DNA of 64,000 nt from contig CAVZIX010000016.1 of assembly GCA_963775395.1 (NCBI GenBank), positions 1-64,000 of the forward strand, in the 5' to 3' direction. The number at the start of each line of letters is the position of its first letter. The first letter of the stretch is position 1. This document shows positions 1 to 8,629 of the stretch, piece by piece. The translations under genes were made by a program, and so were the position numbers. The notes under the pieces were generated by a model. That model was not told the DNA's origin. It did no database searches and saw nothing but the letters and a program-made list of their open reading frames with translations. This stretch comes from JAIBJN01 sp963775395 (GTDB lineage: Bacteria > Actinomycetota > Thermoleophilia > Gaiellales > Gaiellaceae).

Positions 1-2
1 AG

Positions 3-1601
3 GTTCTTCCGTTCAAGGACCCGTCCCGTCGCAGCCGCCTCGTCAAGGTGGCTGGATGGCTGCTCGGGACTACGGTCGTGATCGTCCTCCTCCATCTCCT
101 CGGGATCGACGTCATCGGCTGGCTCGAGAACCTCTGGGACCAGATCAAGGAGGTCCCGGCCGGCTACATCGTCGCCGCATTTGCCGTCCAGACCGCCCAG
201 ACGGTGCTCGCCGGGCTTTCGTACTACGGCATCCTCCGCGCGGCGTACCCCGGCGAGGTCACGCTGGCCCCGATCGTGACCGCCTACGCGGTCGGGGTGG
301 CCATGAACAACTTCCTGCCCGCGAACATCGGCACGTTTGTGACGCTGCTCATGTTCGTGGCCATCATCCCAGCCTGCACGTTCGCCGGCGCGTTGGCGGC
401 CTACCTCGTCCAGAAGATCTTCTTCACGCTCGCCGGGACGTTCGTCTACCTCTATCTCTTCCTCTCGGTGCCCGGCTCATTCGATGAGAGCCTGGACAGC
501 ATCGACAACAACCCGGCGATTGTGCTCGCCGTCCTCGCAGGTGGCGGGTTCCTGATCGTCCTGGTCGGCCGCATCTTCTGGCGCCAGGTCAAGAAGCTCT
601 GGGCGCAGGCGAAGGCCGGCGGGGCGATCCTCTCGACGCCGCGCCGGTACGCGATTCACGTGTTCCTGCCCTCGCTCCTCTCATGGCTCTGCAAGCTGGT
701 CGTGATCGGGATCTTCCTGGCCGCCTTCGCGATCCCGGTCACCTTCGAGTCGATCATGTGGGTGACCGGCTCGGGCTCGCTCGCGAACGTCGTGTCCGTG
801 ACCCCCGGTGCAGTCGGGATCACCCAGGCGACCAACGCCCTCGCCCTCGACTCCTGCTGCGACGTCCCCCAGTCCACCGCCGTCGCCTACTCCACGGCCC
901 AGCAGCTGATCATGACCGCCTGGAACGTCCTCCTCGCGATCGTCCTCGTCGTGTGGACGTTCGGCTGGACGGGCGGAAAGCAGCTCGTCGGGGAGTCGTA
1001 CACGGACGCGAAGGTCAAGGTCGCCGAGCAGAAGGAGCAGCGGGCCGAGAAGAAGCAGGCGAAGCGGGCGCAACGCGAGGCCGAGGGAGGCGAGCTGCTC
1101 GACCGCTTCCGGCGCCGCCAGACGGAACAGGACGACGAGCCGTCGGTGGCTCGAGCTCGCCATTCTGCATGCTGGTGTGCTGCGTCGGCGTCTTCGCCGG
1201 CCGGTCTCGCATCCTCGGCCGCTGAGAGCCGTCTCGCTCTGCAGCTGCCTGCTCGGCTCGTCGGCTCATCTCGCCTCGGCTGGCGCTGGCGTCGGAGGTC
1301 GAGTCGGCGGCAGGTGGTGGAGCGCACGCGATCGGCGATACTGCGGCCAGACCTGATGAGCTGTCGCAGCGAGTCGCTCGAGCTGCTGGTGCGGTCACGG
1401 CGTAGCATCCGCTCTCGGCCGCCGTGCCGGCAGCGACAGGGACCCGCATCGCCGACGGCGATGAGCTGCTGTCGAGCTGTGGCTCGCGAGAAGCTCTCGA
1501 CCGGCGCACCGCAGCGCTCCGCGGCTGTCGTCGAGACCTCACGAGCATCGAATGCAGACGTCGGTGGCAGGCCTCACACGTGTCGGCGTGGTCCTGGCTG
1601 A
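3..1601 (+). CDS. Flippase-like membrane protein (LPG-synthase TM / UPF0104 family), 5' truncated by window edge
   Basis: The frame is already open at base 3 and runs through the GTG at 48, so the true start lies upstream. Roughly 360 residues carry several hydrophobic helices and the family-like patch AVGVAMNNFLPANIG, which fits the lysylphosphatidylglycerol-synthase-like transmembrane (UPF0104) family of lipid or glycan flippases; the substrate is unknown. A charged Lys/Glu/Arg-rich tail (about residues 325-370 counted from base 48) ends the convincing coding part near 1150. From there to the formal stop at 1601 the translation is Ser/Arg/Cys-rich and looks non-coding, so the natural stop may have been lost. 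The holin-like/phosphatase gene follows on the same strand. Confidence 0.7.
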   Translation, partial: VLPFKDPSRRSRLVKVAGWLLGTTVVIVLLHLLGIDVIGWLENLWDQIKEVPAGYIVAAFAVQTAQTVLAGLSYYGILRAAYPGEVTLAPIVTAYAVGVAMNNFLPANIGTFVTLLMFVAIIPACTFAGALAAYLVQKIFFTLAGTFVYLYLFLSVPGSFDESLDSIDNNPAIVLAVLAGGGFLIVLVGRIFWRQVKKLWAQAKAGGAILSTPRRYAIHVFLPSLLSWLCKLVVIGIFLAAFAIPVTFESIMWVTGSGSLANVVSVTPGAVGITQATNALALDSCCDVPQSTAVAYSTAQQLIMTAWNVLLAIVLVVWTFGWTGGKQLVGESYTDAKVKVAEQKEQRAEKKQAKRAQREAEGGELLDRFRRRQTEQDDEPSVARARHSACWCAASASSPAGLASSAAESRLALQLPARLVGSSRLGWRWRRRSSRRQVVERTRSAILRPDLMSCRSESLELLVRSRRSIRSRPPCRQRQGPASPTAMSCCRAVAREKLSTGAPQRSAAVVETSRASNADVGGRPHTCRRGPG

Positions 1602-1731
1602 GGTGGCGGCGCGGCGATCGCCTCGGCTGCTCGCGTCTACCTCGCGCTCGTCGCCGCGCGTCTCCGGTGGTGCTCGCTGCGCGCTCGTGCGCTGCTCTCG
1701 TCACCTCGCTGCCGCGCTATGCGTGTGCGCC
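1150..1731. other. Anomalous spacer without convincing coding signal
   Basis: About 580 bases between the flippase-like gene and the holin/phosphatase gene. All frames are open for long stretches only because stops are rare at this GC content. The translations are Arg/Ser/Cys-rich and resemble no family, and the strong G/C preference at third positions seen in neighbouring genes is not evident. CTCG and GCTG words recur. I see no clear hairpin or promoter. It may be a decayed gene or non-coding filler. Confidence 0.45.
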
Positions 1732-3765
1732 GTGGCGCCCGAACCGGCACCTCGGACGGTGGAGGCGCAGACCACAGCTCGCTTCGCCGAGCCGCTGACC
1801 TGGCACCCCGAGCGGCCGCGCATCCGCCCCGCCCGGCTGGTAGTGGCCTGGCTGATCGCGGCGCTGGCGCTCCTGGCTGCCGCCTACGTCGTCCCGGGCG
1901 CAGAGGTCGAAGGCTTCTGGGGCGCTCTGCTCGTCGCGTTGGTCGTCGCGGTCCTGAACGCGATCCTCCCGCCCTTCATCGCCGCGCTCCGCCTCCCGTT
2001 CACGCTCGCGCTCGGCTTCGTGCTCGTCCTGCTCGCGAACGCGGCGATGCTGATGATTGCGGACAGCCTCACGGAGGGAACGATCCAGCTCGACTCGTTC
2101 TGGATCGCCCTCCTCGTCGCGCTCGTGGCGGCGGCCGTCAGCATCGCGCTCCAGGTCGTGGTCGGGGCGAACGACGACGACACCTACTCGCTGCGATCGA
2201 TCCAGCGCATCGCGCGCCGGTCGGGCGAGCGCGTCGCCACCGACGAGCCGGGCATTCTCTTCCTGGAGATCGACGGGCTCGCCCTGCCGGTGCTGCGAAA
2301 CGCGATGCGCGACGGCAACGCGCCGACGATGGCGCGCTGGCTCGCCGATGACACACATGGGCTCAGCGAGTGGGAGACGGACCTCTCCTCACAGACGGGC
2401 GCGAGCCAGGCCGGCATCCTCCTCGGCTCCAACGAGGACATCTCGGCGTTCCGCTGGGTCGAGAAGGAGACCGGCACGCTGATGACGTGCTCGGCGCCCG
2501 CGGACTGCGCCGAGATCGAGCGCCGGCGCGGGACCGGGATCGGGCTGCTCAGAGACGGCGGGGCGAGCCGCGGCAACCTCCTCTCGGGTGAGGCCGACCA
2601 CCTGATTCTGACGGTGAGCAGGCTCGAGGCCGAGAAGAAGGCGAACCCCGGCTACCGCGCGTTCCTCGCCAACGGCTTCAACGTCACCCGGGCCCTCGTC
2701 CTCTTCTTCTGGGAGGTGTTCCTCGAGATCACGGCCTCCGCCCGCCAGCGCCGGCGCGACGTCCGACCACGAGGCCACCGGGGCGGGATCTACCCGTTCC
2801 TGCGCGCCGCCATGTGCGTCGTCGTCCGCGACCTGATCGTCTACGGCGTCCTCTCGGACATGATGAAGGGGCGCCCCGCCGTCTACGCGACGTTCTCGAG
2901 CTACGACGAGGTCGCCCATCATTCCGGCCTCGAGCGCGCGGACACCCTGGAGGCCCTGCGGAAGCTCGACGAGCAGTTCGGCCGCATCGACCGCGCGCGC
3001 AGGTACGCGCCGCGACCGTACGAGATCGTCGTGCTCTCGGACCACGGGCAGACCCAGGGAGCGACCTTCAAGCAACGGAACGGCTACGGGCTCGACGAGC
3101 TCGTCGAGCGCTCGCTCTCCGGCGGGTCGGTCACCGAGGTGGCCGGCGGCGACGAGCAGAGTGCGATGGTCGGCCACGCGCTCGGCGAAGCGACCGGTCG
3201 CACGCAGAAGAAGAAGCGGGCGAAGAACGACGTGAGCGGCGAGACGGCGGTCGTCCTCGGCTCGGGGAACCTCGGCCTCGTCTACCTGATGGAGGAACAG
3301 CGCCGGCTCACGCTCGAGGAGCTCGACGCGCGCCATCCGGAGCTCGTGCCCGCGCTGCGCGGGCATCCTCACGTCGGCTGGCTGCTCGTGCACTCCGAGC
3401 AAGACGGGCCCGTAGCGCTCGGGCCCCGCGGGGCCCACTACCTCGCTGACGGCCGGATCGAGGGCGAGGACCCGCTCGCGCCCTTCTCCCCCACGGCTCC
3501 GCAGCACCTCCTGCGCACCGACGGCTTCCCGCACGTGGCGGACATCATGGTCGGGAGCTTCTACGACCCCGAGCTCGACGAAGGGTGCGCCTTCGAGGAG
3601 CTGATCTCGTTCCACGGAGGGCTCGGCGGGCCGCAGACGCGGGCGTTCATCCTCCATCCGGCAAGCCTCCCGGTTCCCGAGGGGCCGATCCTGGGTGCGG
3701 CCGCCGTGCACGCGATCCTGCTCCGCTGGCGAGAGGCCCTCAAGACACGAGGAGGTCAGGAGTGA
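1732..3765 (+). CDS. Holin-like membrane domain fused to alkaline-phosphatase-superfamily domain
   Basis: The N-terminal ~125 residues contain four hydrophobic helices like the phage_holin_4 (YvlD-like) family. The rest is an alkaline phosphatase/phosphodiesterase-fold domain. Metal-site signatures are visible: LFLEIDGL, a nucleophile region SSQTGASQAGILLGS, SYDEVAHHSG and LSDHGQTQGA. The product is likely a membrane-anchored phosphoesterase acting at the envelope; the substrate is unknown. The formal frame opens upstream at 1552, but those residues look non-coding. In-frame GTGs at 1732 and 1759 are plausible starts, giving about 677 or 668 residues; neither has a strong ribosome site. The stop overlaps the next gene by four bases. 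Confidence 0.75.
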   Translation: MAPEPAPRTVEAQTTARFAEPLTWHPERPRIRPARLVVAWLIAALALLAAAYVVPGAEVEGFWGALLVALVVAVLNAILPPFIAALRLPFTLALGFVLVLLANAAMLMIADSLTEGTIQLDSFWIALLVALVAAAVSIALQVVVGANDDDTYSLRSIQRIARRSGERVATDEPGILFLEIDGLALPVLRNAMRDGNAPTMARWLADDTHGLSEWETDLSSQTGASQAGILLGSNEDISAFRWVEKETGTLMTCSAPADCAEIERRRGTGIGLLRDGGASRGNLLSGEADHLILTVSRLEAEKKANPGYRAFLANGFNVTRALVLFFWEVFLEITASARQRRRDVRPRGHRGGIYPFLRAAMCVVVRDLIVYGVLSDMMKGRPAVYATFSSYDEVAHHSGLERADTLEALRKLDEQFGRIDRARRYAPRPYEIVVLSDHGQTQGATFKQRNGYGLDELVERSLSGGSVTEVAGGDEQSAMVGHALGEATGRTQKKKRAKNDVSGETAVVLGSGNLGLVYLMEEQRRLTLEELDARHPELVPALRGHPHVGWLLVHSEQDGPVALGPRGAHYLADGRIEGEDPLAPFSPTAPQHLLRTDGFPHVADIMVGSFYDPELDEGCAFEELISFHGGLGGPQTRAFILHPASLPVPEGPILGAAAVHAILLRWREALKTRGGQE

Positions 3766-4883
3766 TCTACGCGCTCTTCACCGCGGTCGGAGTCGTCGCT
3801 CTCGTCCTGGCGATCGCGACCATCGTCAGCGTCCTCCGCAACCCCCGGGTCTCGGGCGGCGAGAAGGCCGTCTGGGTGGTCGCCGCGGTCGTCTTCCCGA
3901 TCTTCGGCGCGATCGTCTACTTCACCGTCCGCCGGGACTGGTGAGCCCCCGCGGCCGCGGAGCCGCGTCGCCAGAAGGCCCGCGCCGAGGAGGAGCGCCT
4001 CGACGATCGTGATGGCCAGGCGGTTGAGAACGGTCACGCCCAGCGCGGCCCCGGAGGGCACGATGAGCACGAGCAGGCCGTACATGGAGGCCTCGCGTAC
4101 GCCGAGCCCGGAGGGCGCAAAGACGACGAGCACCGCGACGATCGCCCCCACCGCCGCTGCTCCGCCCAGATAGGGGATGGTCGCGATCCCGGGGTCGGCG
4201 TCGAGCGAGCGCAGGAGCAGGTAGAGCGCCAGCCCGCCGACGAGCCACGTGAAGCTGTAGTAGACGAGCAGGCTCACGAGGGAGCGGTACGGGAGACGCG
4301 GCGGCTCGGGGGCGTCGAAGCGGCGGAAAAGCGCGCGGGCGAGCGCCGTGAAGACGCGCGGGTGGAGGAGCACCGCGAGGAGTGCTCCGAAAGCGAGGAG
4401 CGGCCAGAGCGGCGTGTCGATCTCCTCCACGGCCGTCAATCCGGCGACGAACACGAGGATCCCGGCCACGGCCGAGAGCCCGGCTTCGAGGAGGATCGAG
4501 CTGAGGACGAACGACGTGTCGTGGATGCCGCCCGCGCGGCGCAGCCAGACGATGCGGGCGAGCGGCGTCCAGACGCCGCCCGGGATGTACTTCGCGAGCA
4601 TCGAGGCCATCTCGGCCTGGAGCGCGAGCCGATAGGCGACGCGAATCCCGAACGCGGCCAGGATCCACTGCCAGCCCACGACGAACAGGAGGTAGTAGGC
4701 GGCGAGGACCGCCAGGGATGCGAAGAGGAAGAGCGGGTCGACGTCCTCGAGCAAAGGCAGCGCCTCGGCCCAGGTGTCGCGAACCGCGTAGGCGAGGAAC
4801 GCCAGCGCTGCGACGAGGAAGGCGACCTGCAGGCCGACGAGCACGCGCCGACGGCGAAGGAACGCGGGAAGCCGGCTCGCCAC
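3756..4883 (-). CDS. Flippase-like membrane protein (UPF0104 / LPG-synthase TM family)
   Basis: GTG start at 4883. About 310 residues form a multi-helix membrane protein with family-like features KYIPGGVWTPLAR and FAPSGLGVREASM, as in UPF0104 lipid flippase-like proteins. The role (lipid-linked sugar or lipid translocation) is inferred from the family. The last ~62 residues are acidic/Arg-rich and are simply the antisense of the PLDc_N-like gene. Removing one G from the G5 run at about 3946-3950 would give a TAG at 3919-3917 and only a short overlap. Either the genes truly overlap tail to tail by 183 bases or there is a 3' frameshift. Confidence 0.75.
   Translation of the reverse strand: MASRLPAFLRRRRVLVGLQVAFLVAALAFLAYAVRDTWAEALPLLEDVDPLFLFASLAVLAAYYLLFVVGWQWILAAFGIRVAYRLALQAEMASMLAKYIPGGVWTPLARIVWLRRAGGIHDTSFVLSSILLEAGLSAVAGILVFVAGLTAVEEIDTPLWPLLAFGALLAVLLHPRVFTALARALFRRFDAPEPPRLPYRSLVSLLVYYSFTWLVGGLALYLLLRSLDADPGIATIPYLGGAAAVGAIVAVLVVFAPSGLGVREASMYGLLVLIVPSGAALGVTVLNRLAITIVEALLLGAGLLATRLRGRGGSPVPADGEVDDRAEDREDDRGDHPDGLLAARDPGVAEDADDGRDRQDESDDSDRGEERVDHS
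3762..3944 (+). CDS. Small PLDc_N-like membrane protein (60 aa)
   Basis: A GTG start overlaps the stop of the phosphatase gene (GTGA), preceded by AGGAGGT, so the two are probably translationally coupled. The 60-residue product has two hydrophobic helices separated by a loop with NPRVSGGEKAVWVV and ends in a basic tail. That pattern matches the short phospholipase-D N-terminal-like (PLDc_N) membrane domain found alone or at the start of cardiolipin synthases. It has no catalytic residues. The whole gene is overlapped on the opposite strand by the 3' end of the minus-strand flippase frame. Confidence 0.75.
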   Translation: MIYALFTAVGVVALVLAIATIVSVLRNPRVSGGEKAVWVVAAVVFPIFGAIVYFTVRRDW

Positions 4884-4912
4884 GCTTCCACTCTATGAAT
4901 GTCGCCAGACAT

Positions 4913-4944
4913 GCGAAGGGCGGGCCCGAGGGCCCGCCCTTCGC
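4913..4944. terminator. Perfect 15-bp stem hairpin
   Basis: Arms 4913-4927 and 4930-4944 are perfectly complementary with a two-base loop. The hairpin lies just behind the TAA of the Asp/Arg-rich frame on the minus strand and upstream of the flippase start. It fits an intrinsic terminator lacking a strong U-tract. Confidence 0.6.
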
Positions 4945-4969
4945 GCTCGGTCCGGGTACCGGCACGTGG

Positions 4970-5191
4970 TTAGTGCCAGCGCCCCTTGTCCCGGTCGTGC
5001 CTGTCGTCGTAGTCGCGATCGTCCCGACCCCAACCGCCGTTCCAGTGATCGTCCTTGCAACGATCCCGGTCGTCGTCGTCGTCACGATCGTGGTCGCGGC
5101 AGTCGTCGTCCCGGCCGTACCTGTCCCGGTCGTGACCGCCGTAGTTGTCGTCCTTGTCGCACCTCCGCCGGCACGGGACGGACGACGCGCT
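4970..5191 (-). other. Asp/Arg/His-rich coding-like frame without a start codon (73 codons)
   Basis: Read on the minus strand from the in-frame TGA at 5194-5192, this frame gives 73 codons to a TAA at 4972-4970. The product is dominated by Asp, Arg, His, Gly and Tyr, with stretches such as DKDDNYGGHDRDRYGRDDD and scattered Cys and Trp. Third positions are almost entirely C or G, unlike the Val-rich plus-strand alternative. No ATG, GTG, TTG or CTG occurs in it. A strong hairpin follows 26 bases downstream. It may be a small protein whose start was lost, a gene remnant, or non-coding repeat DNA. I do not recognise a family. Confidence 0.35.
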
Positions 5192-5213
5192 TCAGCGTGC
5201 GTACACTCGGGGG

Positions 5214-5846
5214 GTGAACTACGACGCGATCGTCGAAGCCGACGAGGTGCTCGCGGGCAAGCCGTTCACAGACCCGGAGAACACCGAGCGCGAGGTGGGC
5301 GTGATGCGCCAGATGCTCGAGCACGAGCGCGAGCGCGCCCGGGCCTGGCGGGAGGCCGGCAATGGCGGCGAGCACATCGTGCGTGAGCACGACGAGCACG
5401 GGCACCGGCATCTGATCGTCGTGCCAAACACGCGCTCGCTGATCGAAGCCGAGAACGTCACCGCGGTGGGCTTCTTCGCGCGGCCGCGCGAGGAGGTCGA
5501 CCACACGATCCTCTTCGACCTCGAGGACGAGCTGATCGAGCGCATGGAGCACTACGGCGAGGTCGGCCTCTTGAGCTACTACGACGTCGAGCTCGTGAAG
5601 GGCGCCTACGGCAACCTCATCCTCTTTTCCACGCCCGACGTTCCCCCGGAGTGGTACGGCGACCCGGTGCACCGGCGCGCGACGGAGGTCTCCCCCCGTC
5701 ACTACCACGAGGTGCGCCTCCACAAGGGCTCGATCGCTGGCCCCCTCCTCGGGTCCGGCAGCATCGTCGTCGAGCGGACGAAGTACTTCGACTTCAAGAC
5801 AGCTCCGCCCTGGCTCGGGCTGCGACGCTTCGCCTCGACGAACTGA
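5214..5846 (+). CDS. Hypothetical protein (210 aa)
   Basis: The GTG at 5214 opens a 210-residue soluble-looking protein. No signal peptide or membrane helix is evident. It has a charged helical N-terminal third (EREVGVMRQMLEHERER), a His-rich stretch EHDEHGHRHLIVV, then mixed beta-like segments ending FDFKTAPPWLGLRRF. I do not recognise the family. A start near 5145 is formally possible but would add residues resembling non-coding sequence. The gene stands alone between the low-complexity minus-strand frame and the MMPL gene. Confidence 0.6.
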   Translation: MNYDAIVEADEVLAGKPFTDPENTEREVGVMRQMLEHERERARAWREAGNGGEHIVREHDEHGHRHLIVVPNTRSLIEAENVTAVGFFARPREEVDHTILFDLEDELIERMEHYGEVGLLSYYDVELVKGAYGNLILFSTPDVPPEWYGDPVHRRATEVSPRHYHEVRLHKGSIAGPLLGSGSIVVERTKYFDFKTAPPWLGLRRFASTN

Positions 5847-5911
5847 CGTCCGGTGCGAGCCGCGTTCACCAGATCTTGACCTGAAACGTCCCGCGGAAGT
5901 CTGGAAGCGTC

Positions 5912-5917
5912 TATAAC
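5912..5917 (+). promoter_or_regulatory. Possible -10 element (TATAAC)
   Basis: TATAAC lies about 118 bases upstream of the MMPL start in the 188-base gap. No convincing -35 box is at standard spacing; the TTGACC at 5875-5880 is too far away. Tentative. Confidence 0.2.
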
Positions 5918-6034
5918 CTGCACCGCGACTGTACGGCCGGGCCGCCCAGACCCCGGCGCACCGCGACCGATGAGTCCAGCGTCGTCAGCCGGTCTGTACG
6001 TGAAACCCCCCGTAACCAAGGAGGCGATCAGGCG

Positions 6035-8620
6035 ATGACGGATGGACGAGACGTGGAGCGGCGCCTAGCGCACGAACGCCTGTCCACGGGAGCATTAGCA
6101 CGCTGGATGCGGGCGTGCGCCACGCACCCGGGGAGAGTGTTCCTGGCCTGGGGCGGGATCATCGTCCTCCTGGTCATTCTCGTCATCGCGGTCGGGGGAG
6201 GTCTCAAGGACGAGTTCTCGATCCCGGGCTCGGACACGCAGAGAGCCACCGACCTGATCGAGTCGGAGTTCGCGGCCGAGCAGGGCGCCGTGCTCAACCT
6301 CGTCTTCGCCGCGCCCGAAGGCGAGACGCTCGACACTCCCGAGCGGCGCGACGCAATCGAGGGAGCGATCGCCGAGCTCCAGACGGACGAATTCGCGCCC
6401 ACCGAGGACGAGGCCGGGATCGAGAGCGTCGGCGACCCGTTCAGCGAGGAGACGTTCTCCGATGACGGGCGCATCGCATACGCCGAGGCGCAGTTCAGCG
6501 AGACGATCGAAACGGAAGATCGGGAGACGGTCGTCGCCGTCCAGGACGCCGTCCGCGAGCAGGTCGAGCCGGCAGGGGTAATCGTCGAGTTCAACGGCGA
6601 CGCCGAGTTCCCGCCCATCGAACAGGGGATCCAGGAGGTCCTTGGCCTGCTCATGGCGCTCGTCGTGCTGCTGCTCGTCTTCCGAGCGCTCGTATCGGCC
6701 GCGATTCCACTCGTGCTCGCGATCGTGGCCGTCGCGACGGCCTTCATCCTGCTCTTCATCGTCGCTGGCTTCACCGACGTCAACACGATTACGCCGCTCC
6801 TCGTGTCGATGATCGGGCTCGGCGTCGGGATCGACTACTCGCTTTTCATCGTCACGCGGTTCCGGCAGCTCCTGCACGAGGGGCTCTCGCCCGCGGATGC
6901 GGCCGCAGAGGCCGGCGCCTCCGCGGGGCGCGCGACGCTCTTCGCCGGGCTCACGGTCGCCATCTCGGTCAGCGGGCTCGCGTTCTTCGGGCTCGACTTC
7001 GTGACGAAGCTCGGCGTCGGCTCCGCACTCGGCGTCCTGACGACGGTGCTGATGGCGAACTCGCTGCTCATCGCCGCGCTGGCGAAGCTCGGACACCGGA
7101 CCGACCGCATGAGCGCCGGGTTCCACGTCGTGCTCTTCGTGATCACGCTCGGCTTCTACGGCTGGTACTGGGTCTACAGGACCCATCGCGAAGCCAGGCA
7201 CCAGACCGGTCAAGGGCTCGGAGGCGTCCTCGGCCTGCTGCTCTGGATCCTCCTCCTGCCGGTCAGCGCGTTCGTCATCCCGTCGGAGGTTCGGCGGATG
7301 TACGAGAAGGCCGGTCGGGAGGCGCCCGTCAGTGGGCGGACGGGGCTTTGGCTCTTCCCGTTCGGAGTGCTGATCGTTCCCGGGATCATCTGGTTCGTGA
7401 AGATCCACCGGGCCCTCGAGCGTTTGGAAGTGCCCGCGGCGCTCAAGCCGATCGACGATTCGGAGGCAGCGCGCGAGCGGACGCTCATCGCGCGCTGGGG
7501 ACGGTTCGTGACACGGAACCACAAGCCGGTGTTCGTCGTCTTCCTCGTCGTCGCGCTCCTGCTCGCGACGGGCTCGGCGCTCGTCCGGCTCGGCGCCTCC
7601 GACCAGGGCACGCAGCCGACCGACCAGACCGCGCGGCGGGCGTACGACCTGCTCGCGGAGGGCTTCGGCCCCGGCTTCAACGGACCGATCCCGATCGTGG
7701 TCGACGTGAACGGTGACGAGCAGGCGCCGCAGCGCGTCTACGACGGCGTGCGCAACCTCGAGGGCGTCGCGTCGGCCGGCGAGCCGCAGTTCAACGACGA
7801 GGAAACGGTGGCGATCGTCTTCGTGACGCCGGACTCGGCACCGCAGGACAAGGAGACCGAGGAGCTCGTCGATCGGCTGCGCGGCGACGTGGCCCCTGCG
7901 GCGACCGAGGGCAGCGACGCTGCCGTGTACGTCTCGGGGCTGAACGCGGCGTTCATCGACATCGGCGACCGGATCATGGAGCGGCTGCCGCTGTTCCTGC
8001 TCTACATCATCGGCGTGACGTTCCTCGTGCTCGCGATGGCGTTCCGCTCGATCGTTGTCTCGCTGACCGCGGCAGTGACGACGATCCTGTCGGCGTTCAT
8101 CGGCTTCGGTGTGCTCACGCTCGTCTTCCAGGAGGGCTACCTGCTCGATGTCATGGGGCTCGACCGCACCGGCCCGATCGAGACGTTCGTGCCGCCGATC
8201 GCTTTCGCGATCCTGTTCGGCCTCTTCATGGACTACATGGTCTTCCTGATGAGCCGGATCCGGGAGGAGCACGTCCACGGCCTGAACACGCGAGACGCCG
8301 TCGAGCACGGCATCGCGGCGATCGGGCGGGTCATCGTTGCCGCGGCGATCATCATGGGCACCGTCTTTGCCGCCTTCATCCTCACGTCCGACCGCATCTC
8401 GAAGGAATTCGGGCTCGTGCTGGCGGTCGCGATCCTCGCGGACGCGCTGGTCGTGAAGATGACCCTCGTGCCGGCGTTCTTCACGTGGCTCGGGGAGAAG
8501 ACGTGGTACATGCCGCGCTGGCTCGACCGCCTGCTTCCGAACATCACGGTCGAGTCCCCGCACGAAGGCCAGGCCCCGCCCCCGATCGAGCCTGAGCCGG
8601 CCAGGGCGGGCGGGAGCTAG
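6035..8620 (+). CDS. MMPL/RND-family transporter with inserted DUF4234-like domain
   Basis: ATG start behind AAGGAGG. The 861-residue protein has the duplicated RND layout: TM1 at ~34-54, a periplasmic-type domain to ~190, a helix bundle ~195-350, then a second TM (~490-515), a second porter domain and a C-terminal bundle. RND-like signatures include GLGVGIDYSLFIVTRFR and LFGLFMDYMVFLMSRI. MMPL proteins export lipids or hydrophobic compounds; the cargo here is unknown. Residues ~360-465 are an extra module (ITLGFYGWYWVYRTHREAR followed by hydrophobic segments) resembling DUF4234, placed exactly between the two RND halves. A hairpin terminator follows the stop. Confidence 0.9.
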   Translation: MTDGRDVERRLAHERLSTGALARWMRACATHPGRVFLAWGGIIVLLVILVIAVGGGLKDEFSIPGSDTQRATDLIESEFAAEQGAVLNLVFAAPEGETLDTPERRDAIEGAIAELQTDEFAPTEDEAGIESVGDPFSEETFSDDGRIAYAEAQFSETIETEDRETVVAVQDAVREQVEPAGVIVEFNGDAEFPPIEQGIQEVLGLLMALVVLLLVFRALVSAAIPLVLAIVAVATAFILLFIVAGFTDVNTITPLLVSMIGLGVGIDYSLFIVTRFRQLLHEGLSPADAAAEAGASAGRATLFAGLTVAISVSGLAFFGLDFVTKLGVGSALGVLTTVLMANSLLIAALAKLGHRTDRMSAGFHVVLFVITLGFYGWYWVYRTHREARHQTGQGLGGVLGLLLWILLLPVSAFVIPSEVRRMYEKAGREAPVSGRTGLWLFPFGVLIVPGIIWFVKIHRALERLEVPAALKPIDDSEAARERTLIARWGRFVTRNHKPVFVVFLVVALLLATGSALVRLGASDQGTQPTDQTARRAYDLLAEGFGPGFNGPIPIVVDVNGDEQAPQRVYDGVRNLEGVASAGEPQFNDEETVAIVFVTPDSAPQDKETEELVDRLRGDVAPAATEGSDAAVYVSGLNAAFIDIGDRIMERLPLFLLYIIGVTFLVLAMAFRSIVVSLTAAVTTILSAFIGFGVLTLVFQEGYLLDVMGLDRTGPIETFVPPIAFAILFGLFMDYMVFLMSRIREEHVHGLNTRDAVEHGIAAIGRVIVAAAIIMGTVFAAFILTSDRISKEFGLVLAVAILADALVVKMTLVPAFFTWLGEKTWYMPRWLDRLLPNITVESPHEGQAPPPIEPEPARAGGS

Positions 8621-8629
8621 GAACCTGCT

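Noticed and set aside
1732..3765. Prophage remnant suggested by the holin-like domain
   Set aside because: No other phage gene is nearby, and this helix bundle is fused to a phosphatase as a cellular protein.
4718..5213. Val/Pro-rich hydrophobic plus-strand frame
   Set aside because: It is a GTC-repeat reading of the Asp-rich minus-strand region, with poorer third-position bias and no start context.
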